The notes under the pieces: model-generated
Databases searched by the model: none
The model's input: the letters and a program-made list of their open reading frames with translations, nothing else
What the model was told of the DNA's origin: nothing
Origin: Isochrysis galbana
Lineage: Eukaryota; Haptophyta; Isochrysidales; Isochrysidaceae
Assembly: GCA_018136815.1 (NCBI GenBank)
Contig: CM030944.1
Location: 1,699,145-1,763,144 of the forward strand
Direction: 5' to 3'
DNA: 64,000 nt
Shown here: one piece after another, positions 34,042 through 43,826 of the stretch
How positions within the stretch are numbered: position 1 is the first letter of the stretch
Layout of the letters: each line of letters starts with the position of its first letter
Made by a program: the position numbers and the translations under genes

Positions 34042-34628
34042 AGTGGAGAATGAACTGTAACATGAGATGTAAGGCCCGACTGGAGCATGGGGGGTGAGCA
34101 ATGGGGAGCCGAGGGAGCGTGCGGGGACGGGGCCGAAGACATGGGCGCACGCTCAGCCATCACGGGGTGTAGCAGCACGAGAACGGGGACGGAGGACGGA
34201 CGAGGGGGCACAGGGAGCGCTCGAGCGGTGGCGCAAAGCGTAGTCAAGACACAGGGGGAAAACGTCACGCGCGGGGGGGGAAGGGAATCGCGCGGGAAAG
34301 AACTAGACAAAAGGGGGCCGGAAACTCAAGGAAGCACTCGGGGAGAGACGGGAGGGGAGAGAGGAGGGAGGGCTTCGGCGGGGGAGCCGGGGAGAGGAGA
34401 GGAGAGGGGAGGGGGGGCGGACCGATACGGGACGATACGGGGAGAAGGGGGTTGGGGCGCGGCGACGGAGAGGGAGTCGCGCGGGAAGACCTAAAATTGG
34501 AACAAACGAGGGGGAAGTGTACAAGGCCCCCCCCTTTACCCGCGACACCCCCCCCCGATGCGAGAGCCGGTGTCGGGGCGGCGCGCGCATCGCAGAAGGC
34601 GGGGAGAGGGGAGACGGGGCCGAATGAT
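34042..34628. other. Purine-rich intergenic tract
   Basis: G/A-rich plus strand with many GGGG runs and no recognisable gene. Confidence 0.5.
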
Positions 34629-35111
34629 TCAGGCGGAGGCATGGGCCCAGGCGTTGGTGGCGTAGCGAACGCATGCATCGAGCTTGCGCTTGGGGAGCCA
34701 CTTCGTCAGGAAATCGGCCGCCATGTGTTCTGTGCCGACGTGGCGGAGGGCGACTTCGCCGGCGGCGACGCGCTGGAGGAGCGTGTGGTATCGGCGCATG
34801 AAGTGGCGCGCTCGAGAAGGGGCCGATCGCAGCGAGCCGACGCGCATGTTGGCGAGGTTGTCGGTTCCGATGAGGGTGGGGCCTTCGAGCGGGACGCCGA
34901 TGGCGCGCAGGATCTCGCGCGCGTAGGAGACGCCTTCGGCGGCTTTGCAGGAGGCGATGGCTTCCGCCTCCATCGAGGAGTCGACGATGAGCGCGAGCTT
35001 CTTCGTTTGATGCGTGATGGCGCCGCCGCCGAAAGTGAGTAGGACGGCGTAGATGTTGCGGTCGCCCCATGTGGCATCGGCGAGGGCTTCGAGGTGGGCG
35101 GGGGCGGGCTC
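34629..35111 (-). pseudogene. Ty1/copia RNase H C-terminal fragment (fossil)
   Basis: Reads ADATWGDRNIYAVLLTFGGG, then DSSMEAEAIA, TDNLANM, RARHFMRRYHTL, and HMAADFLTKWLPK, the standard order at the end of copia pol. Nothing upstream of RNase H is present, so it is a 5'-truncated relic. Confidence 0.82.
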
Positions 35112-35599
35112 GGAAAGGTCGACGTTGGCGGCAATGGCGGCCGTAAAGCGGGGGGAGGGTCCTCGTGCTCGTGCTCGTGGTCCTCGCTCTCGCCGAGAGG
35201 CAGGGGCGGCTCGTTTGTGACGCGTGAGCGCAAGGCTGCACGCGAGGAGGGCGGGCGGTGGTGTGAGATGGGGATTCTGTGTGCACGTGATGACGTGATG
35301 AAGAGCGAAGAGCGCAGAGGCCAGACAGAGCTGCAGGGCGGGGCCGACCTCGGAGAGGCATCGCTGAGGAGAAGCGGGAGCGCGGGAGCGAGAGATTGGT
35401 GCACGTTCCCCCGCCAGCAGTGCCCTTCCCATGCGACTCAGCTCCCGAAGGGCTCACGGAGTATCACATTAACATGCACAAATATTACGTATCGAGAGTT
35501 GAACTCACTGAGCTCGCACCGGATTTGGGTTTTGGCGCCAAGTGCCGCCGGCCATGGTTTTCTTGTTGTAAGGGGAATTTCATTTTTGCGCTCATGCCT

Positions 35600-35705
35600 T
35601 GGGGCAGCCCAAATATCCCGCAAAATATCCTGAATATCCCGCTGGGAGATATCCACCCAAATATCCCGCGGAATATCCTGAATATTTCTGCCTGGCCCTA
35701 CCCGT
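35600..35705. mobile_element. Right-end fragment of another hAT-type element
   Basis: Three CCCAAATATCCCGC-like words and two GAATATCCTG or GAATATCCCG words lie before GGCCCTA. On the other strand the end would read TAGGGCCAGGCAGAAATATT, fitting the TAGGCC-type terminal repeats of the intact hAT elements here. No left partner was found. Confidence 0.4.
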
Positions 35706-36551
35706 GCCACTCACCGCTCACCACGGGCGCCGCAACACGTCACTACGAGGACTCGACGCATGCCGCTATTGCACGTCGCAGTCACATCGCCGCATGCCAC
35801 GTCCTGTGCCGCACGTCGGGCCGGAGTGCCGGAGTGCCGCATGCGCGCGCGAGCGCGAGCGACGCGCGCTGCCGCTCTTGCCGTATGCTAGGCAACTGAC
35901 GTGCGATGGCGTCGGGCCACTTACGCGTCGAGATGTGCTCGACGCAGGGCTTCCTTCTGGCATAAGGCGAGATGTCGGCGCATTATAATAGCAGCATCGC
36001 ATGTTGATTTCTTGTCCTACGACACAAAATGTAGCATACAAATACAAAAGGGGGGTTCGGCCCCCCTAACGTTAAGCTTATAAGGTTTGAGAGGTCTCAT
36101 GCCGTAGTCGTAGTGGAGCCATTACGCCTTCATCGGCCTAATGAGAATCCTTCGCGGGCCCATGCGTCATCTCGCTTGAGCTCGATTCAGCCTTGGCGTA
36201 TGCTTATAGTAAATTTCTCATTGGGAAGAAATACGTCGGATGGGAAAGAGGAAAGAGGCGGAAAGACGAGGAAAGAGGGAATTCGGAATTCGCCTTCGGC
36301 GATGGGGGAGTGTCAGAGTTTTCTTGTTGTCCTACTTTACTCCTAGTGCTGAGGGACCGTGCCTTATCGGCCACGGAGCCCCTACCCCGCGATGGGGGTA
36401 TGCGCGGTTGGCGCATGGCTCGTCCGGTGTATGTGGCTAGGAATGCTAGCTAACAAGACCTTCTACAAGACTACCATTTCTAACGGCTCCCCTGTATTCC
36501 CTCTCTCTCTCCCCTCCTCCCTTTTTTTTTCTCCCCAACAAGGCGTCAGCG
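35706..36551. other. Intergenic DNA upstream of the haem-pathway gene
   Basis: No gene recognised. A hairpin, GGGGGG-TTC-GGCCCCCC, lies at about 36050-36067. A pyrimidine-rich tract (36498-36535) sits just before the start codon of the next gene. Confidence 0.45.
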
Positions 36552-37590
36552 ATGTCGCCGGTGCTCCTCGCTGCACTGATGGTTCCTACGGTGCAGCTGG
36601 GCGACTCCGTGCTTGCGTTGGCTGGGCAGCGGCTCGCACTCACCTGCGCGCGCGTCCACGCCGCTCCACTCGCGGCCACGCTCGTCGAAGCGGGCGGGAG
36701 GCCCCTCTGGTGGCCACTTGTCAGTGCTGCTCCGCTCCGTGAGGAACAGCTGTCCACGCTTGACGAGCTCATCATGCGGCTGCCCGAGTACTCGACCGTC
36801 GCCTTTCTTTGCGATCATGCGGTGAGGCCACGCGTTCGCTTCCCACACCTCCGCCGTCGGCTTGCCCACTCATCCCATTGAATCGCCGCAGGTGGATGGC
36901 TTCATTGAGCGCGGTGTACGCCTGTCGGATGGCGACCCCGAGATCTTCACGGAGATGGTGCGGGGATCAGGAGCCAAGATTGCCGCGTACGGTGCGGCTG
37001 CGTCCCGGCTTTATGAGGCGGGCATCCCTCCGGACTTGATCCCGCTTCAGCCAAATCCAGAAAGTCTCGCAGCTGCGCTCACCCATTTGGACCTTGTGAC
37101 GGGCAAGAATGTGGCAGTCGTAGGTGTGACACGAGTGGGGGCGGAGGGCATGTGCGAGTGGCCAGAGAGCTGTCTCTCGAGATTATTGCAACTCGCTGGA
37201 AGCGATGTTACTGATGCGGCAGCTTGTGAAATCCAAGCGGGTTGTGGCCTGAGCTTTGGCACGGGGAAGGGCAGTTTCGAGCTAGAATGGCTCATGGCTG
37301 GGCAGGTGGACGTTGTGTGCGTCGGTTCTGCAGAAGAGGCGTTTGCTCTTGCATCGATGCTCCCGGCAGGAGGGCAGGAATTGTCGGCTCTCGATGGAGT
37401 GGATGCTATAAAGACGAGGCGAGGGCTCCCCGGAAAGGCCAGGCTTATCGCCGCTGGAGAGGCAGCAGCATGCGGCTGCGAGAGCGCGGGCCTTAGTGTG
37501 AGTGCGACCACAAAGGCTGAGGTGAGCAACCCCACCGCACTGGCCGCAGCTTTGGTGGCCGAGTTGGGAGAAAGGAAGCTCATATGGTAG
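36552..37590 (+). CDS. Uroporphyrinogen-III synthase-like protein (one intron)
   Basis: Exon 1 is 36552-36821 and exon 2 is 36892-37590, joined across a 70-base GTGAGG...CCGCAG intron in phase 0. The product has 322 residues, close to the family's usual 250-300. The two-lobed HemD layout is visible: LAGQRLALTCARVHAAPLA at the start, an FLCDHAVDGFIERG stretch at the exon join (where the family has FTS-N-V--F), GAKIAAYGAAASRLYEAGIP with a following LIP, a second lobe with VGVTR, and a final AAGEAAACGCESAGL. The enzyme closes hydroxymethylbilane with ring-D inversion in haem and chlorophyll synthesis. Sequence conservation in this family is weak, so the call rests on the motif order. The N-terminal 25 residues could be part of a targeting peptide. 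Confidence 0.6.
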
Positions 37591-37814
37591 TAGAGTGCGT
37601 CATGCGTACGAGCCTACATAATGTGTGATGTAGTGCGATCGCGGTGGTGGTTTATGAATTTATCTGGGTCGCTGTTGTGCGCCGTGTTCGTAAATTTTCT
37701 TAATTTTCTCACCACGCGTGCGGCCTTGGATAGGTATCATGCAGCCACGCCCGCTCCTTTTTCACACTCTCCTCCTGCCGCAGGGCGGTCAAACACTACT
37801 TTAAATTCTAAGGG
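37591..37814. other. Intergenic DNA with repeat borders
   Basis: The stretch near 37700-37790 (CTCACCACGCGTGCGGCC ... GGGCGGTCAAACA ... TTCTAAGGG) resembles both the inverted-end repeat at 61.05 kb and the repeat at 3540-3585. Confidence 0.4.
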
Positions 37815-38012
37815 ATTGTGTTGTATTCATCAGGACTTTTGGCATGAGAATATTTCGGCATGAGTACGTGCTTTCTTCGTTATATACCGTCTTCTATGTT
37901 CGTCGTGGTCACGCAAGGCATGCAGATTCGGATTCTCCCTGGGCTCAAGTCCTGGTTCGCCGATTTTCGTCCCGAAATTCGAGGATTTGAGTTTTATTTT
38001 TACCGTTGCCTC
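37815..38012 (+). repeat. Dispersed repeat R1, copy 2 (partial)
   Basis: Starts TGTTGTATTCATCAGG, shares GGCATGAGTACGTGC and CGGATTCTCCC, and stops at TTTTTACCGTTGCC. Confidence 0.75.
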
Positions 38013-38394
38013 GTTGCCTCCTCAAAACAGCTCAAGCCCTACGGAAAATCTTCCGGACCTTCCTTCGAGTCGAACGCGTTCTCGTTCTCATGCGTAGCGC
38101 TAAGTTGTATAGAAATAGAAGAAGACGTAGCGTCGCGTCAGCGCCCTAACCCAGCGCAACTGTCCGAGCAGAACTCTTGTGAAAGTAAAAGGTGAAAGGT
38201 AAAAGGGAGAAAGTGGCAGGATGTGACGTACAAAATCGGAAGCCGCCGCCGATTTTTGTGCTCAAAACATGGATCCATGGGTTACGTTCTTCCTCTATTC
38301 CTTCGGTCTCCGCATACGTCTTGATGTAGTCTTCTGTCTTCTGTCTTCTGGCTCGACATCGGTAGACGTCTCGATTTGAGTCGGGGGGTGTTGT

Positions 38395-38620
38395 GTGTTG
38401 TATTCAGGCCTTTTTTTTGGCATGAATATTTCGGCATGAGTACGTGCCTTCTTCGTTATATACGTCTTCTATGTTCGCCGTGGTCACGCAAGGCGTGCAG
38501 ATTCGGATTCTCCCTAGGCTCAAGTCCTGGTTCGCCGATTTTCGTCCCGAAATTCGAGGATTTGAGTTTTTATTTTTACCGTTACGGTAATTGTCCGCGC
38601 ATTTCAGGTAAAAAACTTTT
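38395..38620 (+). repeat. Dispersed repeat R1, copy 3
   Basis: About 90 percent alike by eye to copy 2. It runs directly into the inverted-end repeat family (38605-38742). Confidence 0.75.
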
Positions 38621-38742
38621 AATATTCTTACCGCACTCGCGGCGAATGGAATCACTACCTACTACACGCACGTAGTACGTAGCATACTTTCTACACCCCC
38701 ACTCCCCCGGCCCTCTTCTCCCCCCGCCATCAGCCATCAGGC
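38605..38742 (+). repeat. Third copy of the long inverted-end repeat
   Basis: TAATATTCTTACCGCACTCG through a CTTTCTACACCCCCACTCCC stretch to CGCCATCAGG matches the arm at 62280-62390 (on the other strand) and, less closely, 61050-61155. Confidence 0.7.
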
Positions 38743-38745
38743 GGC

Positions 38746-38955
38746 TGTCGCATTCATCCTAGATGATGCGATTTCAAGGCTCTTATCTCCAGGCCCTTCG
38801 TCGTGCGGCCACACGGTGAAGCTCAGGTATATCTAGGTTGGTAGGGTTCGTTCCTAGCGATCTAGAATTCGAGTTCTCGTTTCGTTCCGTCTAGCCTGTT
38901 TGTCAGGTCTAGATTCCGGGTTTCCTCCTTTCGGGTAATCTTGACCCAAAGGAGT
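38746..38955 (+). repeat. 5' end fragment of the Ty3 LTR (fossil)
   Basis: Starts exactly at the LTR terminus TGTCGCATTCATCCTAGATG and follows the LTR for about 210 bases with modest divergence. It is an older relic than the array at 5434-28282. Confidence 0.85.
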
Positions 38956-39182
38956 GTTGTATTCCTGCCCATCTGAAGGCTGTAGGCATGAATATTCGTG
39001 TAAGGTACGCGCTCACAATTACAATTGAACAGTTCCCCGTGTTGCCACTGACGCACAAGACACACGGATTCGGTTTCCCATGGTCTCAATCAAGTCCAGG
39101 TTTGCAGATTTTGGTCTCGAAATTTGCGATTCGAATTTTGTTTTTGCTGTTACTACAATTGTTGGCTCGTTTAAGGTAATAA
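38955..39182 (+). repeat. Dispersed repeat R1, copy 4 (diverged)
   Basis: Starts TGTTGTATTC and keeps GCATGAATATTCG, CACGGATTCGG and the CGAAATTTGCGATTCGAATT region. It abuts the LTR fragment. Confidence 0.6.
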
Positions 39183-39655
39183 AATGGCATGACTTCGACT
39201 TCTCGTTCTGCAGTCGCTCTGCGAGACTCGCTCTCTCTCTCTCTCCGTCCTCCTCTCTTCGGCCGACGGCAGGAAGATTCGTCCAAAACCAAAAAAAAAT
39301 TCTCCGGTCCCAAGATATCTCGTGGGGGGTCTCTCCGCGCTCCGCGAGGGAAAGGACGCGATCTCGCTCCGAGATCGGCCTCGCGCCCTCCCACGCTGCC
39401 CCGCCGTGCCCTCGGTCCCTCGCCCCCCCGCGGCAGGTTATTTCCCTCGGCGTGCCGTCCGTCGCCTCCGGCCGTTATATTTTATTCCCCCCCCCGCGCG
39501 AGGTTCTCTTCTCCTCCGCGCGCGGTTCGTTTCCTCCGGCCGTCGTTCGTTCCCCCCGCGCGCGCGTTGTTCCCCCCCCCTCGCTTCGATTCCTCTCGCG
39601 ATTCCTTCGATGATTGCCTTCATCTCGTCCGTTCTTCGCGATTCTCGCGGAGGGG
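39183..39655. other. Pyrimidine-rich stretch of unknown nature
   Basis: CT-rich plus strand with CCCCCGCGCG runs. It may be leader DNA of the LTR-element relic that continues at 40595, since the hAT element between them is a later insertion. Confidence 0.35.
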
Positions 39656-39663
39656 GCACCGAC

Positions 39664-40586
39664 TAGGCCCTGGCCAAAATGTCCGGACAGTCAACAAGAC
39701 ATTTGGGGCTGTTTTGTGAAAAGGACATGTCCCGAAATGTCCCGGGACATTTGGGTGTCCCCTGGGGGGGGGCGCGCGCGAAAATGCGCGCGGGAACTGT
39801 TTTACCAGTAGAACGTCAATATCAGTACACAGGGCGGTCCGCGCTTTCAATCCATCCTTTTCCTTTGCACATGCTAACGTGGACCTAGGTTTTGTGATGA
39901 AGCTCGCAGCCTTGCCTCTCTTCTCTCACATTTCCTGTATCGTCGATCGTCTGATCGAAGAGCTACCTGTATATCTTGTGGCATGCCAAGAATCACGCAT
40001 ACGCATAGGAAACCAAGCGGACGTTGAGGATTGAGGAATTCACAAAGAATTTGCTCGCGTGGTGGGCAACTCATCATGAGAAGTTTCCTCATTGGGCTCT
40101 CGCTGCGAGACTGGCCTTTTGCCTCAGTCCCAATTCGGCGGCATGTGAGCGTGTGTTCTCCCTTATGAACTCTATTTTTGGTCCAAATAGGGTCAGCTCC
40201 CTAGCGGATCAACCGCAGGCGTCAATCATGCTGCGCTTCAACAACAATGCGCGCAAGAATGAGAAGGATGTGGCACTATGTGAGCGGTGTGTCAGATCCT
40301 AGATGGCATATGCATATGGATATATGAATCTTTTATAGCATTTACATTTACATACATACCAATTGATACATACACATATCATAGATCATACTCATACGTA
40401 TATAGTACTTACTACTTACTACTAGTATGAATAATACGTAATACTTACATACGTATGTGTTATAGCGCATGTGCGGGACTGCGCAACCGGACATTTTTGA
40501 GACATTTGGGTGCAAAATTGGACATTTTTGAGACATTTCCGGTGGACATTTGGGCAAGAAAAACTGGACATTTTGGCCAGGGCCTA
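39664..40586 (+). mobile_element. hAT transposon, short, with perfect ends
   Basis: A perfect 21-base terminal inverted repeat beginning TAGGCCCTGGCCAAAATGTC is flanked by the exact 8-base duplication GCACCGAC (39656-39663 and 40587-40594). Subterminal GGACATTTTTGAGACATTTG-type words repeat on both sides. At 923 bases it keeps only the transposase tail, so it is non-autonomous. The duplication shows a clean insertion into the LTR-element relic. Confidence 0.92.
40024..40302 (+). pseudogene. hAT transposase C-terminal (dimerisation) fragment
   Basis: Reads LAWWATHHEKFPHWALAARL and then LSPNSAACERVFSLM and SLADQPQASIMLRFNN, the hAT dimerisation signature. No upstream core is present and no proper ATG opens it. 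Confidence 0.85.
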
Positions 40587-40594
40587 GCACCGAC

Positions 40595-43500
40595 GTTTAA
40601 CGTTAGTTTCGCCGCGGTGACTACTTCCAAGTCCACCAAGACCGCCAAGGTTGCTAAGACTGCCTCTAACCCCGCGGACACTACTGCTTTGATGGTCGCC
40701 GCCGTCCAAGCGGCGGTGGCCGAGGCATTAAAATCGCAAAACAACAACTCGAACCGCAAGACGACTGGCGCTGACAATCGTCGGGCTCCTCCTCCGCCTA
40801 CGAATTACTCTGCATCGTCTCCGCTACCGGACGCAGTTCTTGACCGTCCCCTCGGCAAAAGCACGTCTTCTCGTCGCCAATGTGATCCCCCTCCGAACGG
40901 CCTTGGGCTTCCGGCCGATTCGGGCCTCTCGGAATGGGATCCAGGTAGCTGGTCTCGAGCGCGAGCCCGCTTCTGGCTTCTGGCAAATTTCTCGTTACGC
41001 GGGTCACCCGGCCCTTCGCGCTGCGCTCACGCGGTGCCGTCCCTCGGATGCTACCATGACGGCGCCGCGTCTCGACGACTTAGACCGCGACGTCAAGGAG
41101 TGGACCGACGCCAACGGCTGTGCGTACTGCGCCTTTCGTCCCTGGGCTCCATCTGGTACACCCGAGGCAGACCTTTGGAAATATGGCACGGGCGACGGAG
41201 CTCATAACCCCGTCGTTTGCCAACCATACATTCGTTTTCTCTGCGAAGGCGGTAGTGGCGAGTGTGGTTACGACCCAGAAGTCCACCGCCGCCTCCGCAC
41301 GATGGTCGTTCTCCGTCCGGCCCAGTAGGTCGCCGGCGGGGCCCACGTCCACGCTGTTACCCCGCTACCAGTCCAAGGTAGTTAGTGGGCCTGAACGCCA
41401 CCCACCAAAAGATCGTATTACGCTACGGCCGAGTACTTCTACGGCCTCCAACCGGTACCCCAAGATTCCCCAAGTTCCAGACAGGCCCTGCCACCTCCAT
41501 CCCCCTCTTTCTCCTGCCCCCTCGCCGATTGCCCCTATTCCTCCCAATGCCGATGATTCCGTCCTGATTCTCGATATCACGCACGAGTCCTCCAAACCAA
41601 GTCAACCGTCACCGCCTCTCTATCACCTCAAGCCGCTGAACCGCTACCCCACGCCACTCCCCAAGCATCCCCAGTCCAAGACCTCACGGTCTGCGAAAAT
41701 CCAGCCGCCGCAGGCCCAATCCAACCTTCAATCTCTCAAATCAAATTTCGCATGTCCGAGCCACAAAACGTCTCCCGAGTACGAGTCCGAGTCCAAGTCA
41801 CGTTCAGAATTACCCTCTTCGTCTAACGCCACCGCGAGCCCATCTACGAGTCTTTGCCCAGTCCAGTCATCACCGGTATCACCAGTCTCCATCGCTACGA
41901 CGATGGAGGCGCAGTTCTCCGGTTCTTCCCCACTTTCTTCCGAGTCCGAGTCCAAGCCTGTTTTGAGCAAACCCCGTTCTGAGCCATCCGAGTCCGAGTC
42001 CGAGTCCGAGTTTACAACGTCACCGAGTCCTACCACGCGGTCGACCGCAGGATTAACGGAGCTCCAGCCACCCACTGAGCCTCCGACGACCACTCCTTCC
42101 GCGGGAGTGTTCACCTTCGGTCCTCCTCGCCCCGAGTCTGAGTCATTTGGAATCTCCGGTCACGTCCAGAATTCCAACCACACCCGAGCCCCGTTTCACG
42201 AGCCACCGCGTACCGAGTCCAAACACAAGCTGACGCCGAAGCCCTCGACGACAGCCACTGTGTCCTTGCCCAAGTCACCGTTTCGAGTCTGGCCGCAGCC
42301 GGCCTGCCACTCCAGCAAGCTGCACGCCACCGAGCCGATCCCTTCCGTTTGCGTTCCGAGTCCAAGTCCAATCGCACAAGACGGTGCATCCCGAGCCCGC
42401 GTAATCAAGCCCGTCACCGAGTCCGAGATTACGGCCGCACCGAGCCAACCGGTGCTGGCCACCGTGCCCCTATCGTCATCACAAGCGTCAGCTTCGTCCT
42501 CACCGACGGTTGCGACGCCAGGGGGCTTCACCTTTGGGCCGGCCCCGTCCGTTCCCATTTCGAAAGTTAGCCCTGTTTTTGGCGTCCAGCACGCCAGAAA
42601 CGACGAGTCCGAGTCCGAGTACAAATTAACGTCACCGCGGAGTCCGCGGTCGACCACCGGCGTTCCCACGCCACCCCATCAACCGAGAGCCATGGAGGAG
42701 CTGGCACAGCCGTCTCCTAGCCCCTCTCAAGTTGCCGAGTCTTCCGAATTCGAGTCTGAATCCACCGTAATTTCAGCGGTCCATCCACCATCCACCCGCT
42801 AGCCCGAGCCAAGTCCTCCGAAGAATGCTTCGCATTGCAGAACCTCTTCGGCCACCACCCACGCCAGCCGCTGCCGCAGAGCCACCACCCTGGCCTCAGC
42901 CTTCCCCGCAGCCGGCTTCTACGACAGCCACGTCCCTTCTTTCGCCGGCGCCGACCCCGCCGACGACAGAATGCAACGACGTCGATCCCTGGCCCGATTC
43001 CTCTTCCGACGTGACCATGAAGAGTGACCACAACTCCTCTGCACGTCGAGGAACGGCCGCCTCCCAAACCGAGCTTCTACGTCCATTGAGCCAGCCCAAC
43101 CGAGTCTCTAAGCCATGCCCTTCATGTCTCTCACCAGTAGTCTCGCGGCCGCGGCGTCCGTCGCCGCCGTCCGACACCCCACTTCTCCGAGTTTCTTCGT
43201 CAATCCCATCCTCCGAGCCCGTCTCCACGTCGTCGATATCCGAGTCTTCTTCCATTCGTCCTACGTCGCCGCGGCCACCGGTTGCAGCCTCCAAGCACTG
43301 CCTGCCTCTCGATACCACTGCCACCACCATCATGCGCGTGGCAGCGATCAATGCGTCCGCGATCCAGTCCTTCGATTCCTCTCAAAACAACTCCGATGTC
43401 GGCACCCGTGATGATACCCCGTCACCCGCTCTCCACGCCCTCGCCTCTCTTCGTGCACGAGCGAGCGGCTCTGCGGTGGTATTACCTCGGCACCTCACGG

Positions 43501-43765
43501 AGGCAGCCCAAGAGCTCCGCCGACCTCGCAGTGGCACTCTAGCCTCGCCTGCCGCCGCGCTACCCAAGCACTTCGATGAGCTTTGCTCCGAGCTCACGAA
43601 GATGAATCAACGAGTCCAAGATGGGCTGACGTCTGCTTGTCACGCACCACGCGTTCTCGTCGTTGGCGAGACGAGCGGCGTCGTCTCCTCGATGTTCCTA
43701 CTCGCCGGGGCTGATGTAGCTACGTGCGATTTGTATCCTTCCGAGATTGATTACGTGCCCACGTG
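40595..43765 (+). mobile_element. Diverged Ty3/gypsy relative: gag tail, linker, methyltransferase-like start (fossil, truncated)
   Basis: Left to right: the C-terminal part of gag with the same Cys/His cluster as the 13-kb element (CAYCAF ... GDGAHNPVVCQPYIRFLC ... GECGYD, about 41100-41320) ending CAG TAG G; a long Ser/Pro/Glu linker with repeated SESE codons (about 41350-42800); and the first part of the methyltransferase-like domain (PRVLVVGETSGVVSSMFLLA, about 43640-43760), where it stops. Protease, reverse transcriptase and integrase are absent. It is clearly diverged from the array at 5.4-28.3 kb, and broken in a few places. Confidence 0.85.
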
Positions 43766-43826
43766 GGAAGTTACAAGGGGCTCTACCAATATCCGAAAAT
43801 TGTACTCTGTTTAATCGTTAATGAGG

